Source of the DNA: Bacteroidales bacterium Barb4 | GTDB lineage: Bacteria; Bacteroidota; Bacteroidia; Bacteroidales; Tannerellaceae | Assembly: GCA_001657575.1 (NCBI GenBank) | Contig: LBCX01000002.1 | Span: 1-41,745, forward strand | Direction: 5' to 3' | DNA length: 41,745 bases | In this document: in pieces, positions 34,597 through 41,745 of the stretch | How positions within the stretch are numbered: position 1 is the first letter of the stretch | Layout of the letters: each line of letters begins with the position of its first letter | Translations under genes and position numbers: made by a program | The notes under the pieces: generated by a model | Databases searched by the model: none | Seen by the model: only the letters and a program-made list of their open reading frames with translations | What the model was told of the DNA's origin: nothing

Positions 34597-35275
34597 TTTC
34601 CTCCACCTGTTTTTCCCCAACCTTTGCCGGCTGTGCGGCAGGCCGCTGGTCGAGGGCGAAGAGCAACTTTGCCTCGCCTGCCTTTGCGACCTGCCCTATA
34701 CCTCGTTCAACGCTCGCCCGGACAATCCCGTCCTCCTCCGCCTGATTGAGCATGAAAAACTGTCCGCCGCCGATGCCTTCCTGTATTACGAAAAAGAGGG
34801 CAAGATGCAGAAACTGATACACGCCTTAAAATATCACGGCAACAAGGAATTGGGATACATTTTGGGTAGGCAGGCGGCACGGAAAATGCAAGCCGCCGCC
34901 AATCCCCTCTGCCATGCCGACCTTATCCTTCCCGTCCCCCTCCACCGCCGTAAGCAGAGGCAAAGGGGATACAATCAGTCCGAACAAATCGCCCGCGGAC
35001 TCTCCTCCGTCCTGCAAATACCGGTGAATACGACAGCTCTCGCCCGCACCGTCATGACAAAAAGCCAAACCCGCCAATCGTCAATTCACGACCGCTGGAC
35101 AAATGCCGAAGGCACTTTCACTGTCGTACATCCGGATGAATTGGAAGGCAAGCACGTCCTGCTGACGGACGATGTGATAACCACCGGCGCAACCGTTAGT
35201 GCCTGCATCAAGGCACTGTCCGCTCTTCCCGACATTCGCATAAGCCTGTTCGCCCTATCTGCCGTGCAGGGATAA
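34577..35275 (+). CDS. comFC: ComF family protein (phosphoribosyltransferase-like)
   Basis: This 232-aa protein has the N-terminal zinc-finger-like CRLCGR ... CLACLCDLPY, the KLIHALKYHGNKELGYILGR region, VPLHRRKQRQRGYNQSEQIA, and the PRPP-binding LLTDDVITTGATVSACIKAL (PRT signature). In naturally competent bacteria it acts in uptake or processing of transforming DNA; here that is an inference from family. ATG 34577 is preferred because upstream codons belong to recX. Confidence 0.88.
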   Translation: MKKAWTNFLHLFFPNLCRLCGRPLVEGEEQLCLACLCDLPYTSFNARPDNPVLLRLIEHEKLSAADAFLYYEKEGKMQKLIHALKYHGNKELGYILGRQAARKMQAAANPLCHADLILPVPLHRRKQRQRGYNQSEQIARGLSSVLQIPVNTTALARTVMTKSQTRQSSIHDRWTNAEGTFTVVHPDELEGKHVLLTDDVITTGATVSACIKALSALPDIRISLFALSAVQG

Positions 35276-35309
35276 TTATCCAAAAAATGCACCTGATTAG
35301 CTGCATCAA

Positions 35310-35339
35310 AAAGGGCGATCCCTCACGAGATCACCCTTT
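35310..35339 (-). terminator. Intrinsic terminator of rpsO
   Basis: On the minus strand AAAGGGTGATC pairs with GATCGCCCTTT (one G-T wobble) across an 8-base loop, and the arm runs into TTTTT. It lies 24 bp beyond the rpsO stop and also 34 bp beyond the convergent comFC stop, so it may serve both. Confidence 0.8.
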
Positions 35340-35363
35340 CCAAGTAAATACTAAAGCATTAAA

Positions 35364-35633
35364 TTATTTTCGGATACCCAATTCCTTTATGATAGCACGA
35401 TAACGTTCAATGTCTATCTTGATAAGATAATCAAGCAGGCGGCGACGCTTCCCGACCAGCATTTTCAACGACCTTTCCGTGCCGTAATCCTTATGGTTCT
35501 TTTTCAAATGCTCCGTCAGGTGCGAGATGCGGAAAGTGAACAACGCAATCTGACTTTCGGGAGAACCGGTGTCTGCGGCAGACTTCCCGTACTTTTCAAA
35601 CAATTCCTTTTTCTTTTCTGAATCCAAATACAT
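35364..35633 (-). CDS. rpsO: 30S ribosomal protein S15
   Basis: The 89-aa protein matches S15: KYGKSAADTGSPESQIALFT, RISHLTEHLKKNHKDYGTER, KMLVGKRRRLLDYLIKIDIE and RYRAIIKELGIRK. It binds 16S rRNA early in small-subunit assembly. Length is exact for the family. The start at 35633 gives MYLDSEKKKELFE, as in Bacteroidales. A hairpin terminator follows it. Confidence 0.97.
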   Translation of the reverse strand: MYLDSEKKKELFEKYGKSAADTGSPESQIALFTFRISHLTEHLKKNHKDYGTERSLKMLVGKRRRLLDYLIKIDIERYRAIIKELGIRK

Positions 35634-35687
35634 AATGTTTACTTTAATAAATGATTACTATATTATTTAAGCGTGCGCAAATATACA

Positions 35688-35695
35688 GCCTTATT
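35688..35695 (-). promoter_or_regulatory. -7 box TATATTTG for rpsO
   Basis: On the minus strand TATATTTG fits TAnnTTTG and ends 54 bp before the rpsO ATG. No -33 TTTG at the correct spacing. Confidence 0.5.
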
Positions 35696-35768
35696 CCGAA
35701 CGGGCAAGAGAGGAGGTGCTTTTTCCCAGTAATATCATCCAAGTCAAGAGAGGCATGGCATTATTTTA

Positions 35769-36710
35769 TTATATCACATACAACGTGCTGATTGACTCAT
35801 CATGGCAGACCCTGCGTATAGCCTCTGCAAACATATCGGCAATAGAAAGGACAAGCACTTTCTCGCATTTCTTGGTATAAGGAATGGAATCGGTAAATAC
35901 AATCTCGGACAAAGCCGAATGATCGACCAGCACCGAAGCCTGACCGGACATCACCGCATGGCTCGCAAAGGCGCGTACCGAACGGGCACCTTTTGCAATC
36001 ATCAAATCGGCGGCTTTGGTAATCGTACCCGCCGTATCCACCATATCGTCCACCAAAATCACATCCATACCTTTCACATCACCAATGATGCGCATTTCAG
36101 CCACTTCGTTGGGACGGGGGCGCGATTTATGGCAGATAACCATTGGTGTCCCCAAGAATTTGGAATAAGCGTTGGCACGCTTCGTCCCCCCCACATCAGG
36201 AGTGGCAATGCAAAGGTTTTCAAGTGAGTAGGATTGTTTGATATGTTCCAGAAATACGGTGGAAGCATAGAGGTGGTCAACGGGGACATTAAAGAAGCCC
36301 TGAATCTGGTCGGCATGAAGATCCATCGTTATCATACGGTTGATGCCGGCGGTGCTCAATATATCGGCAATCAGTTTGGCACCTATCGACACGCGGGGTT
36401 TGTCTTTCCTGTCCTGACGCGCCCAGCCGAAATAAGGCACCACCGCAATAATTGAATGAGCGGAAGCACGTTTGGCGGCATCCACCATCATAAGCAACTC
36501 CATCAGATTGTCGGAATTGGGGAAAGTGGATTGTACCAGAAAAACATCCCTTCCGCGAATAGATTCCTCGTAAGATACAGAAAACTCACCGTCGGCAAAA
36601 CGCTGAATGTTCATCTTCCCTAACGGACAGCTAAGACTATTGCAGATTTTCTCGGCAAGGTAGCGGGAATTAGTGCCCGAAAACACAAGGAAAGGAGTTT
36701 GCGTACTCAT
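35769..36710 (-). CDS. prs: Ribose-phosphate pyrophosphokinase
   Basis: This 313-aa enzyme makes PRPP from ribose 5-phosphate and ATP for nucleotide, histidine and tryptophan synthesis. Motifs: FADGEFSVSYEESIRGRDVF, the YFGWARQDRKDKPRVSIGAK loop, MDLHADQIQGFFNVPVDHLY and the PRPP loop ILVDDMVDTAGTITKAAD. ATG 36710 (MSTQTPFLVFSGTNSRYLAE) is chosen; the frame is open 60 codons upstream but that stretch runs into the neighbouring gene without family similarity. Confidence 0.96.
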   Translation of the reverse strand: MSTQTPFLVFSGTNSRYLAEKICNSLSCPLGKMNIQRFADGEFSVSYEESIRGRDVFLVQSTFPNSDNLMELLMMVDAAKRASAHSIIAVVPYFGWARQDRKDKPRVSIGAKLIADILSTAGINRMITMDLHADQIQGFFNVPVDHLYASTVFLEHIKQSYSLENLCIATPDVGGTKRANAYSKFLGTPMVICHKSRPRPNEVAEMRIIGDVKGMDVILVDDMVDTAGTITKAADLMIAKGARSVRAFASHAVMSGQASVLVDHSALSEIVFTDSIPYTKKCEKVLVLSIADMFAEAIRRVCHDESISTLYVI

Positions 36711-36736
36711 TGAATTATGCTTTTTTGATTTGGGCG

Positions 36737-36744
36737 CGAAAGTA
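36737..36744 (-). promoter_or_regulatory. Possible -7 box TACTTTCG for prs
   Basis: On the minus strand TACTTTCG differs from TAnnTTTG at one position and ends 26 bp before the prs ATG. A TTG at 36767-36765 is 20 bp further upstream, within the expected spacing. Confidence 0.45.
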
Positions 36745-36759
36745 CAAAACAATCCATAA

Positions 36760-37611
36760 CTACTGCAATTTATCCGCCGCCGGCTGTAACAAATCTTTGG
36801 CTTCAACGGCATCGCCGTTCTCGGAATAAATGCCGATAAGGTACTGCCCTTTCCAGATGGCGGGGACATCGCCATTATAGCGGTCTTCAATGAGCAGGGA
36901 GCCTTCTTGAAAGTCCAAAGGCTGCTTGGTGAACGTGAAATAGTTTGTCAGGATTTCCTTTACGCCTTCCCTTGACTTGCCGTTGATGACAAAGAGTTGG
37001 AAGGGTTTGCCGTCCTTCTTATAGTTAGCCGTATAGGCACCTTTAAGGAACTGGTGACCGAGATAGTTTGCCGTGATGTAGGCTTCTGAATACGGCTCTT
37101 TGCCTTCGGCGGGGAAAGCCTGAAAGGCTGAGGGGTAAGCAGCGTTCGGGTCTATCCTGTCGGCAAAACCTTTGCCGATGGTTTGCAGAAGTTGCCCGGC
37201 ATCTTCATTGGCATAACTCCACATCTTTATATACATGCTGCCGGCAAAGAAGAAAAGCCCGGACTTGTCGCCCTGCGCCTCGCCGCCGATGGCGAAAGGC
37301 TCCAATTCGGAGGAACGCTCGGAGGCATACATGCCAAAAGCATCTTCCGGCGTGGCATGGCGGTAGGCTTGGATCACAATGTAATCCTTGCCTTTCTTGT
37401 ATTCCAGACTGGTCATCTCCTGAAAATTGTTCTCAATGAACAAGGGAGCAGCACCGTTGATGCGGTCGAAAAGATTCACCGGATCAAACACTTCAACCTC
37501 ATCACTAACCGCCCATCCGTCAACAGCCGGCAACCATGATTTCAATTCGCCGGACGTTTGGGCAAACAACTGCGCGGAGCAGAGGAGGAGAGAGAAAACG
37601 ATATACTTCAT
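36760..37611 (-). CDS. DUF6599 family secreted protein
   Basis: The 283-aa product has a signal peptide (KYIVFSLLLCSAQLFAQ) and two homologous-looking halves: residues ~20-150 with VFDPVNLFDRINGAAPLFIE and IVIQAYRHATPEDAFGMYAS, and ~170-280 with YITANYLGHQFLKGAYTANY. This matches DUF6599, which is of unknown function and often sits near ferredoxin-type genes. Here the neighbour upstream on the same strand is an Fe-S aldo/keto reductase. They are 71 bp apart with a strong hairpin between. Confidence 0.75.
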   Translation of the reverse strand: MKYIVFSLLLCSAQLFAQTSGELKSWLPAVDGWAVSDEVEVFDPVNLFDRINGAAPLFIENNFQEMTSLEYKKGKDYIVIQAYRHATPEDAFGMYASERSSELEPFAIGGEAQGDKSGLFFFAGSMYIKMWSYANEDAGQLLQTIGKGFADRIDPNAAYPSAFQAFPAEGKEPYSEAYITANYLGHQFLKGAYTANYKKDGKPFQLFVINGKSREGVKEILTNYFTFTKQPLDFQEGSLLIEDRYNGDVPAIWKGQYLIGIYSENGDAVEAKDLLQPAADKLQ

Positions 37612-37638
37612 GTTTATAACGATTAATGTTGCAACAAT

Positions 37639-37673
37639 AACCCCTAACAGGGTTTGAAACCCTGTCAGAGGTT
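37639..37673. terminator. Hairpin between the aldo/keto reductase and DUF6599 genes
   Basis: CAGGGTTTGAAACCCTG (37648-37664) is a perfect palindrome, extended outward by CCTAA/TCAGAGG with mismatches. It may terminate or attenuate the aldo/keto reductase transcript. Palindromes of this type look like a dispersed family. Confidence 0.6.
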
Positions 37674-37682
37674 ACGCACAAT

Positions 37683-38870
37683 TTAAGTCAGCAATTCAAC
37701 AGGGACATTCCTTACCGGAGCAATGGCAGCTATCTTGCGCGCTACATCGAAGCCGGAAGTACATTTGACAGAGCAGTTTGTACAGCTCTTGCATATTTCC
37801 TGCGGCAGGGACAATTCAGCCATTGTTTCATGGGAAAGGCTTGACTGCCGGTAGCCGTAAGCATACATATAGGCACGCATCAACTCCGGAATGGGCAGGT
37901 GTTCCTTGCACTGCTTTTCGCATTCCCCGCAACGCTGGCAGAAAAGCATTTCCTGATTACGCAGGTTGGCGAGATATTCATTTTCGTCGGGAGTCAGTTT
38001 GAGGTCGCTGACGGCGGCAAGACATTCGTCCAGTTCGTCAAAGCTGGAGAAGCCCGGAATGGTAGTGGTGATATTCTCGTTTTGCCAAACCCATTTGAGG
38101 CAGGCCGTTGAATTGACCTTCTTCTTGCCTTCCGCATCTTCGCGGGCACCGGTCATGCTTTTCATCGCCACGAAACCGACACCGGCTTTCACGCCGCGGG
38201 CAATGGCTTCGTCCGTCTCTTTCAGGTTGTTCAGTTTGAAGTTGTAACTCAACAAAACAACATCATAGACACCTGCATCAACAGCGGCATCGATAAGCTC
38301 CGGTTTGAGGGCATGCGTAGAAATACCGAGATGTCTGATTTTACCTTCGGCTTTGAACTTCTTCAGCTGGGCAATGACCCGTTCATCCGTTATTTGCTCC
38401 ACCGAGTCCAACGCATGGGTATAAAACCAATCGACATAATCCATTTTCAGGCGGCTCAAACTCAAATCCAGCAAGGCGGTGTAATCCGCTTCAAACGTAT
38501 CACGCAACGGGTACTCGAATTTCCCTTTCGTGGCAATATAGAAACTGTCGCGCGGCTTGTCTTGGAAGAAATTGCCGAGCATTTCTTCATTCCGTCCGTT
38601 CTGATACCCGTGCGCCGTGTCGAAATGGGTAATGCCGGCATTATAAGCCGCCCGAACCACATTCGGATTGTCGGCACGCATAACGCCCATGCTCAAAACG
38701 GGAAGTTCAATGCCCGTCCGCCCCAGCGTCCGTGTCGGGAACTTGGTTTTCTGTGTCTCCACAGCCTTATTCAAACCGGAAGCCGCAGCCCCGGGAATTA
38801 ACAATGCACCCGCACCCGCCGTAGCAGATATCCGAAGGAAACTCCTCCTGTTTACAGAATTCTTATCCAT
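37683..38870 (-). CDS. Tat-exported aldo/keto reductase with two [4Fe-4S] motifs
   Basis: This 395-aa protein has a Tat signal (NRRSFLRIS, then a hydrophobic AGAGALLIPGAA). The aldo/keto reductase barrel (about residues 45-310) includes TRTLGRTGIELPVLSMGVM, the catalytic Tyr and Asp in the NAGITHFDTAHGYQNG region, K in YIATKGKFEYP and H in WFYTHALDS. The C-terminal part has two ferredoxin-type motifs, CQRCGECEKQC and CKSCTNCSVKC (CxxCxxCxxxC). Many Bacteroidetes encode such proteins; the substrate is unknown. Confidence 0.88.
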   Translation of the reverse strand: MDKNSVNRRSFLRISATAGAGALLIPGAAASGLNKAVETQKTKFPTRTLGRTGIELPVLSMGVMRADNPNVVRAAYNAGITHFDTAHGYQNGRNEEMLGNFFQDKPRDSFYIATKGKFEYPLRDTFEADYTALLDLSLSRLKMDYVDWFYTHALDSVEQITDERVIAQLKKFKAEGKIRHLGISTHALKPELIDAAVDAGVYDVVLLSYNFKLNNLKETDEAIARGVKAGVGFVAMKSMTGAREDAEGKKKVNSTACLKWVWQNENITTTIPGFSSFDELDECLAAVSDLKLTPDENEYLANLRNQEMLFCQRCGECEKQCKEHLPIPELMRAYMYAYGYRQSSLSHETMAELSLPQEICKSCTNCSVKCTSGFDVARKIAAIAPVRNVPVELLT

Positions 38871-38918
38871 ATCAAAAGTTATATAAATGATAATAAATTG
38901 ATTTCAACCTCATGGCAG

Positions 38919-40061
38919 TTAATTGCTGCTTCCCGTTAATGGCTTAATATAAGCCCTCCGCGTCTTGTGATGTTCCCGTTTGAAGTAGTCCCATTGGGCT
39001 TGGACAGCGTTGTTGGTTTCCAGTTCGGGGTTGCTTTCGGCATAGACAACGCCCAGTTTGCGGTAAATGGGAATGAGGTCGTTGAAGAGGAGAGCGTTTA
39101 CACCTTTGTTCTGGTATTCGGGGAGGATGCCCATCAGGTAAAGGTCGATAACACGGGGTTTGGATTTCAAGGCTTTGAGCAGATGAAACCAGCCGAAGGG
39201 GAGCAGGCTGCCTTTGGCTTTCTGCATTCCGCGCGAGAGATTGGGAAGAGAGATGCCGAAGCCGACTACTTTGTTGTCATCCTCCCTCACAATCAGCGTA
39301 ATCAGGTCTAAGCGCAGCATGGGGAAGTACATACCTATATAATAGTCGATTTGCCTTTGCGAAAGCGGAGCGAAACCGAACAGAGGGGCGTAGGCGGCAT
39401 TCAGCGTTTCAAACACCTGTTGGGCGTAGGGCATGAGTTCCTTTTTGCTTGTGAACTTCATGATTTTCAAGCCGTACTTCTTTTTGACAATTTCACCGAT
39501 ACGCAAGTGTTTTTCGGGGATACCGTCGGGGATGTATATCTTAAACTCGTGCCAGTCCTGTTCCTTGACATAGCCCAGCCTTGCAACGTGTTCGGGGTAG
39601 TAGGGATAGTTGTAGATGGTCGCCATTGTGCCCGTCTGGTCGAAGCCCTCCACGAGCATTCCCTCGTGATCCATGTCGGTAAAGCCCATCGGGCCGACAA
39701 CGGCTTCCATGCCTTTTGCTTTTGCCCACTTCTCCACAGCGGCGAAAAGGGCATCGGACACTTCCCTGTCGTCAATGAAATCAACAAAGCCGAAGCGGGC
39801 ATATTTCTGCTTCCAAACCTCATTGCTGCTGCGGTTTATCATGCCTGCGATGCGACCTGCGATACGTCCGTCCTTGTAAGCCAAATAATAAACGGCTTCG
39901 CACGATTCAAAGGCGGGGTTCTTTTCCCGGTTCAGGGTAACCAATTCCTCATCAATCAGACCGGGGACATGAAAGGGGTTGTTTTTATACAATTCAATGT
40001 TGAAGGTCACAAAGTGCCGCAAATCCTTTTTCTCGGTTACTTCCTTTATTTCTATGCTCAT
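38919..40061 (-). CDS. GNAT-fold N-acetyltransferase-like protein (380 aa)
   Basis: A 380-aa cytoplasmic protein of a Bacteroidales family usually annotated as N-acetyltransferase (sometimes as GTP cyclohydrolase). Segments are AVYYLAYKDGRIAGRIAGMI and a C-terminal VIDLYLMGILPEYQNKGVNA that resembles the acetyl-CoA-binding loop (Q/RxxGxG/A). Two GNAT-like halves are likely. ATG 40061 (MSIEIKEVTEKKDLRHFVTF) is supported by a -7 box 53 bp upstream; an upstream ATG at 40175 is not used because that region contains the promoter. Confidence 0.75.
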   Translation of the reverse strand: MSIEIKEVTEKKDLRHFVTFNIELYKNNPFHVPGLIDEELVTLNREKNPAFESCEAVYYLAYKDGRIAGRIAGMINRSSNEVWKQKYARFGFVDFIDDREVSDALFAAVEKWAKAKGMEAVVGPMGFTDMDHEGMLVEGFDQTGTMATIYNYPYYPEHVARLGYVKEQDWHEFKIYIPDGIPEKHLRIGEIVKKKYGLKIMKFTSKKELMPYAQQVFETLNAAYAPLFGFAPLSQRQIDYYIGMYFPMLRLDLITLIVREDDNKVVGFGISLPNLSRGMQKAKGSLLPFGWFHLLKALKSKPRVIDLYLMGILPEYQNKGVNALLFNDLIPIYRKLGVVYAESNPELETNNAVQAQWDYFKREHHKTRRAYIKPLTGSSN

Positions 40062-40113
40062 TTGTTGTGTGTTAAACCCCTTCGGGGGATAGGGGCTTTT
40101 TACTTTTGGGCGG

Positions 40114-40121
40114 CAAATATA
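40114..40121 (-). promoter_or_regulatory. -7 box TATATTTG for the acetyltransferase gene
   Basis: On the minus strand TATATTTG matches TAnnTTTG exactly and lies 53 bp before ATG 40061. Downstream, a CCCC/GGGG-rich hairpin with a T-tract in the opposite direction lies near 40077-40102. Confidence 0.55.
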
Positions 40122-40292
40122 CGGAAATAAGTTTTTCATGCCGTTCTTTTCTCCTTTATGCCTTGCACACCGCAAGTAGCTACTTTAAGGTATTTTGTCC
40201 GTTAAAAATACTCGTAAATGGGGATTGTACGCACTTGCCGGCGACTGTTCCTTTGCTCCGTCATAATGACAGGTTATTTTTAATTAAAAGTG

Positions 40293-41745
40293 ATGGGCAA
40301 AATCCTGTTTTCTTTTCTCCCGCTGGTTCTTCTTGTCTTTGGCGTGCAGGCGCAAACTGACAGCGTTGCGTTGATAGAATATCCTCATGCGCTCGGGGAA
40401 GTGGTGGTGACGGGGCAATACGAACCGCAGTCGCTCAGGAACTCTGTTTTTCAGGTGCGGACGGTTAGCAAGGAAGTTCTTCGGCAAAAAGCGGCAACGG
40501 ATGTTATTACCGTGCTGAACACCGAATTGGGCTTTCGCTTTTCCAACGATATGGCATTGGGCGAAACGGATGTGCAGATGATGGGCATGTCGGGGCAGAA
40601 TGTGAAAGTGTTGCTGGATGGTGTCCCGCTGATTGACCGCGGAGGGACGAAACAAAGTCTCGGACAGATTGACATCAATACCATTGAGCGCATTGAGCTG
40701 GTGGAAGGCCCCATGTCGGTGGTCTATGGCACCGATGCGCTGGCAGGAGTCATCAACCTCATTACCAAAAAGCAGACTGCCTCAAACGGGCATCCGCTGA
40801 CTGTCGGTGTGCGGGTGCAGGAAGAAAGTGCCGGGCATGAATACCGTCCGGCAACGGGCAACGGCGTTCACAATGAAAGTCTCAATCTGAACTATCAACA
40901 TACAAGCGGATTTACCGCCGGCGGCAGTTTCTCGCGCAACACTTTCGGCGGATGGCAGGGAGCCTATACCGGTCGCGACAAGGAATGGAAGCCGAAAGAC
41001 CAATTCCTTGCCGGCGGTTCGCTGGGATACAAAGCCGAGAAATGGAACATCCGGTATCGCCTGAATTATCTGAATGAAACCATCTTCGGCTTGGGAGATG
41101 TCAATGCGAAGCATATCGCCCAAGACCGAAACTACCTGACCGACCGCTACACGCATATCCTCCAATCCGAAGGCAGATTTAACAGTCTGTGGAGCGCGGG
41201 ACTTTCGGCGACTTATCAGGATTACAGCCGCCAAACGCAGACTACCCAATTCAATACGGAAACCGGTGAACGAAGAAAAACGGCAGGGCAGGGAGAGCAA
41301 GACCTTTCCGCCTTTCAAACCACCTTTGCCCGCGCAACGGTGCAATACAAGCCGTCAAGCGTATGGGCGTTTCAGGGCGGTGCGGAATACCGTTCCGACA
41401 AGGGCAGCGGCGACCGCATCGACAGTACGCAGCATATCGCCGACTATTCGCTGTTCCTTTCAATGGAAATAAAACCCTTGGCATGGCTCAATCTCCGTCC
41501 GGGCGTGCGTTTCAGCCACAATTCCGTGTACGATGCGCCCCCCGTTATCCCGTCGGTCAATGCGCTGTTTAACGTGCGTCCCGATATGGACGTGCGGCTG
41601 GCGTATGCCCGCGGCTTTCGCGCCCCTGCCTTGCGTGAGCTGTATTTCAAATTCGTGGACAGCAATCACCGTATCTTCGGGAATACAGACCTTGAAGCCG
41701 AATATTCCAACAGTCTTACCGGCTCGCTTACGTGGCGAATTATCG
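40293..41745 (+). CDS. TonB-dependent outer-membrane receptor (partial, runs off the window)
   Basis: The frame is open from ATG 40293 to the window end (484 codons, no stop). It starts with a signal peptide (KILFSFLPLVLLVFGVQAQ), then the plug domain: ALGEVVVTGQYEPQSLRNSV, NVKVLLDGVPLIDRGG and the plug end ELVEGPMSVVYGTDALAGVI. Next comes beta-barrel sequence with ARGFRAPALRELYFKFVD, a region conserved in hemin/metal receptors. It is a HmuR/CirA-type receptor for iron complexes or vitamin-like ligands. No carboxypeptidase-like N-terminal domain precedes the plug. Confidence 0.9.
   Translation, partial: MGKILFSFLPLVLLVFGVQAQTDSVALIEYPHALGEVVVTGQYEPQSLRNSVFQVRTVSKEVLRQKAATDVITVLNTELGFRFSNDMALGETDVQMMGMSGQNVKVLLDGVPLIDRGGTKQSLGQIDINTIERIELVEGPMSVVYGTDALAGVINLITKKQTASNGHPLTVGVRVQEESAGHEYRPATGNGVHNESLNLNYQHTSGFTAGGSFSRNTFGGWQGAYTGRDKEWKPKDQFLAGGSLGYKAEKWNIRYRLNYLNETIFGLGDVNAKHIAQDRNYLTDRYTHILQSEGRFNSLWSAGLSATYQDYSRQTQTTQFNTETGERRKTAGQGEQDLSAFQTTFARATVQYKPSSVWAFQGGAEYRSDKGSGDRIDSTQHIADYSLFLSMEIKPLAWLNLRPGVRFSHNSVYDAPPVIPSVNALFNVRPDMDVRLAYARGFRAPALRELYFKFVDSNHRIFGNTDLEAEYSNSLTGSLTWRII

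Noticed and set aside
36711-36890. 60-residue N-terminal extension of Prs
   Set aside because: The extension overlaps the neighbouring gene end and a -7 box. The family start is MSTQTPFLVF at 36710.
40176-40292. Riboswitch or promoter upstream of the TonB-dependent receptor
   Set aside because: TTCCTTTG near 40248 differs from the -7 consensus, and no conserved riboswitch fold such as a cobalamin box was recognisable.

Overview
The window is a bacterial chromosome segment, most likely from the order Bacteroidales (a Bacteroides-like genome). Four things point there. The protein repertoire is typical: DUF4199, a DUF4469-type DNA-binding protein, SSS symporters with a small subunit, a Tat-signal aldo/keto reductase, DUF6599 and a TonB-dependent receptor. 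Several starts have a TAnnTTTG -7 box, the sigma-ABfr-type promoter of this phylum. There are few Shine-Dalgarno sites. Lipoproteins carry Bacteroides-like signal sequences. No rRNA, tRNA or CRISPR array was found. The core genes look near 50% GC by eye, and the accessory genes are clearly more AT-rich.

Layout. 1-2.9 kb (+): a 41-bp tandem repeat, then an operon of an ACT-domain protein, a 49-aa symporter subunit, a sodium:solute symporter and DUF4199. 2.9-16 kb (mostly -): a VanZ-like membrane protein, a 2-hydroxyacid dehydrogenase with a ROK glucokinase, an isolated mraY, and a xylose locus (xylB ... xylA, xylE) interrupted by small genes and repeats, followed upstream by a ParE-type toxin-antitoxin pair, a DUF4469 protein and msrC. 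16-25 kb (+): hicAB, a MATE exporter with lpxB, two small membrane proteins, pyrG, an AT-rich accessory block and yidC. 25-26.6 kb (-): an SMP-30 protein, a 21-bp tandem array and a small secreted protein. 26.7-35.3 kb (+): a leucine locus with a leader-peptide attenuator, leuA, two accessory modules, leuC, two more accessory genes, then recX and comFC. 35.3-40.1 kb (-): rpsO, prs, DUF6599, an Fe-S aldo/keto reductase and an acetyltransferase. 40.3 kb to the end (+): a TonB-dependent receptor that runs off the window.

How it fits together. Conserved housekeeping operons have been opened in several places (xylB/xylA, pyrG/yidC, leuA/leuC, leuC/recX) and filled with short AT-rich modules: toxin-antitoxin genes or their remains, a two-gene ATPase plus Toprim system, and small orphan genes. 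The clearest history is at leuA/leuC. A duplicated leuC start and a diverged second leuA tail lie between two cargo modules, showing two separate acquisitions at one hotspot. A family of REPIN-like inverted-repeat elements (four doublets, one half copy and one end fragment) mostly sits immediately downstream of stop codons. One doublet appears to be split by a 422-bp insertion that carries a 41-aa zinc-ribbon gene and is bounded by a 9-bp direct repeat. The leuA leader encodes a leucine-rich peptide followed by mutually exclusive antiterminator and terminator pairings.
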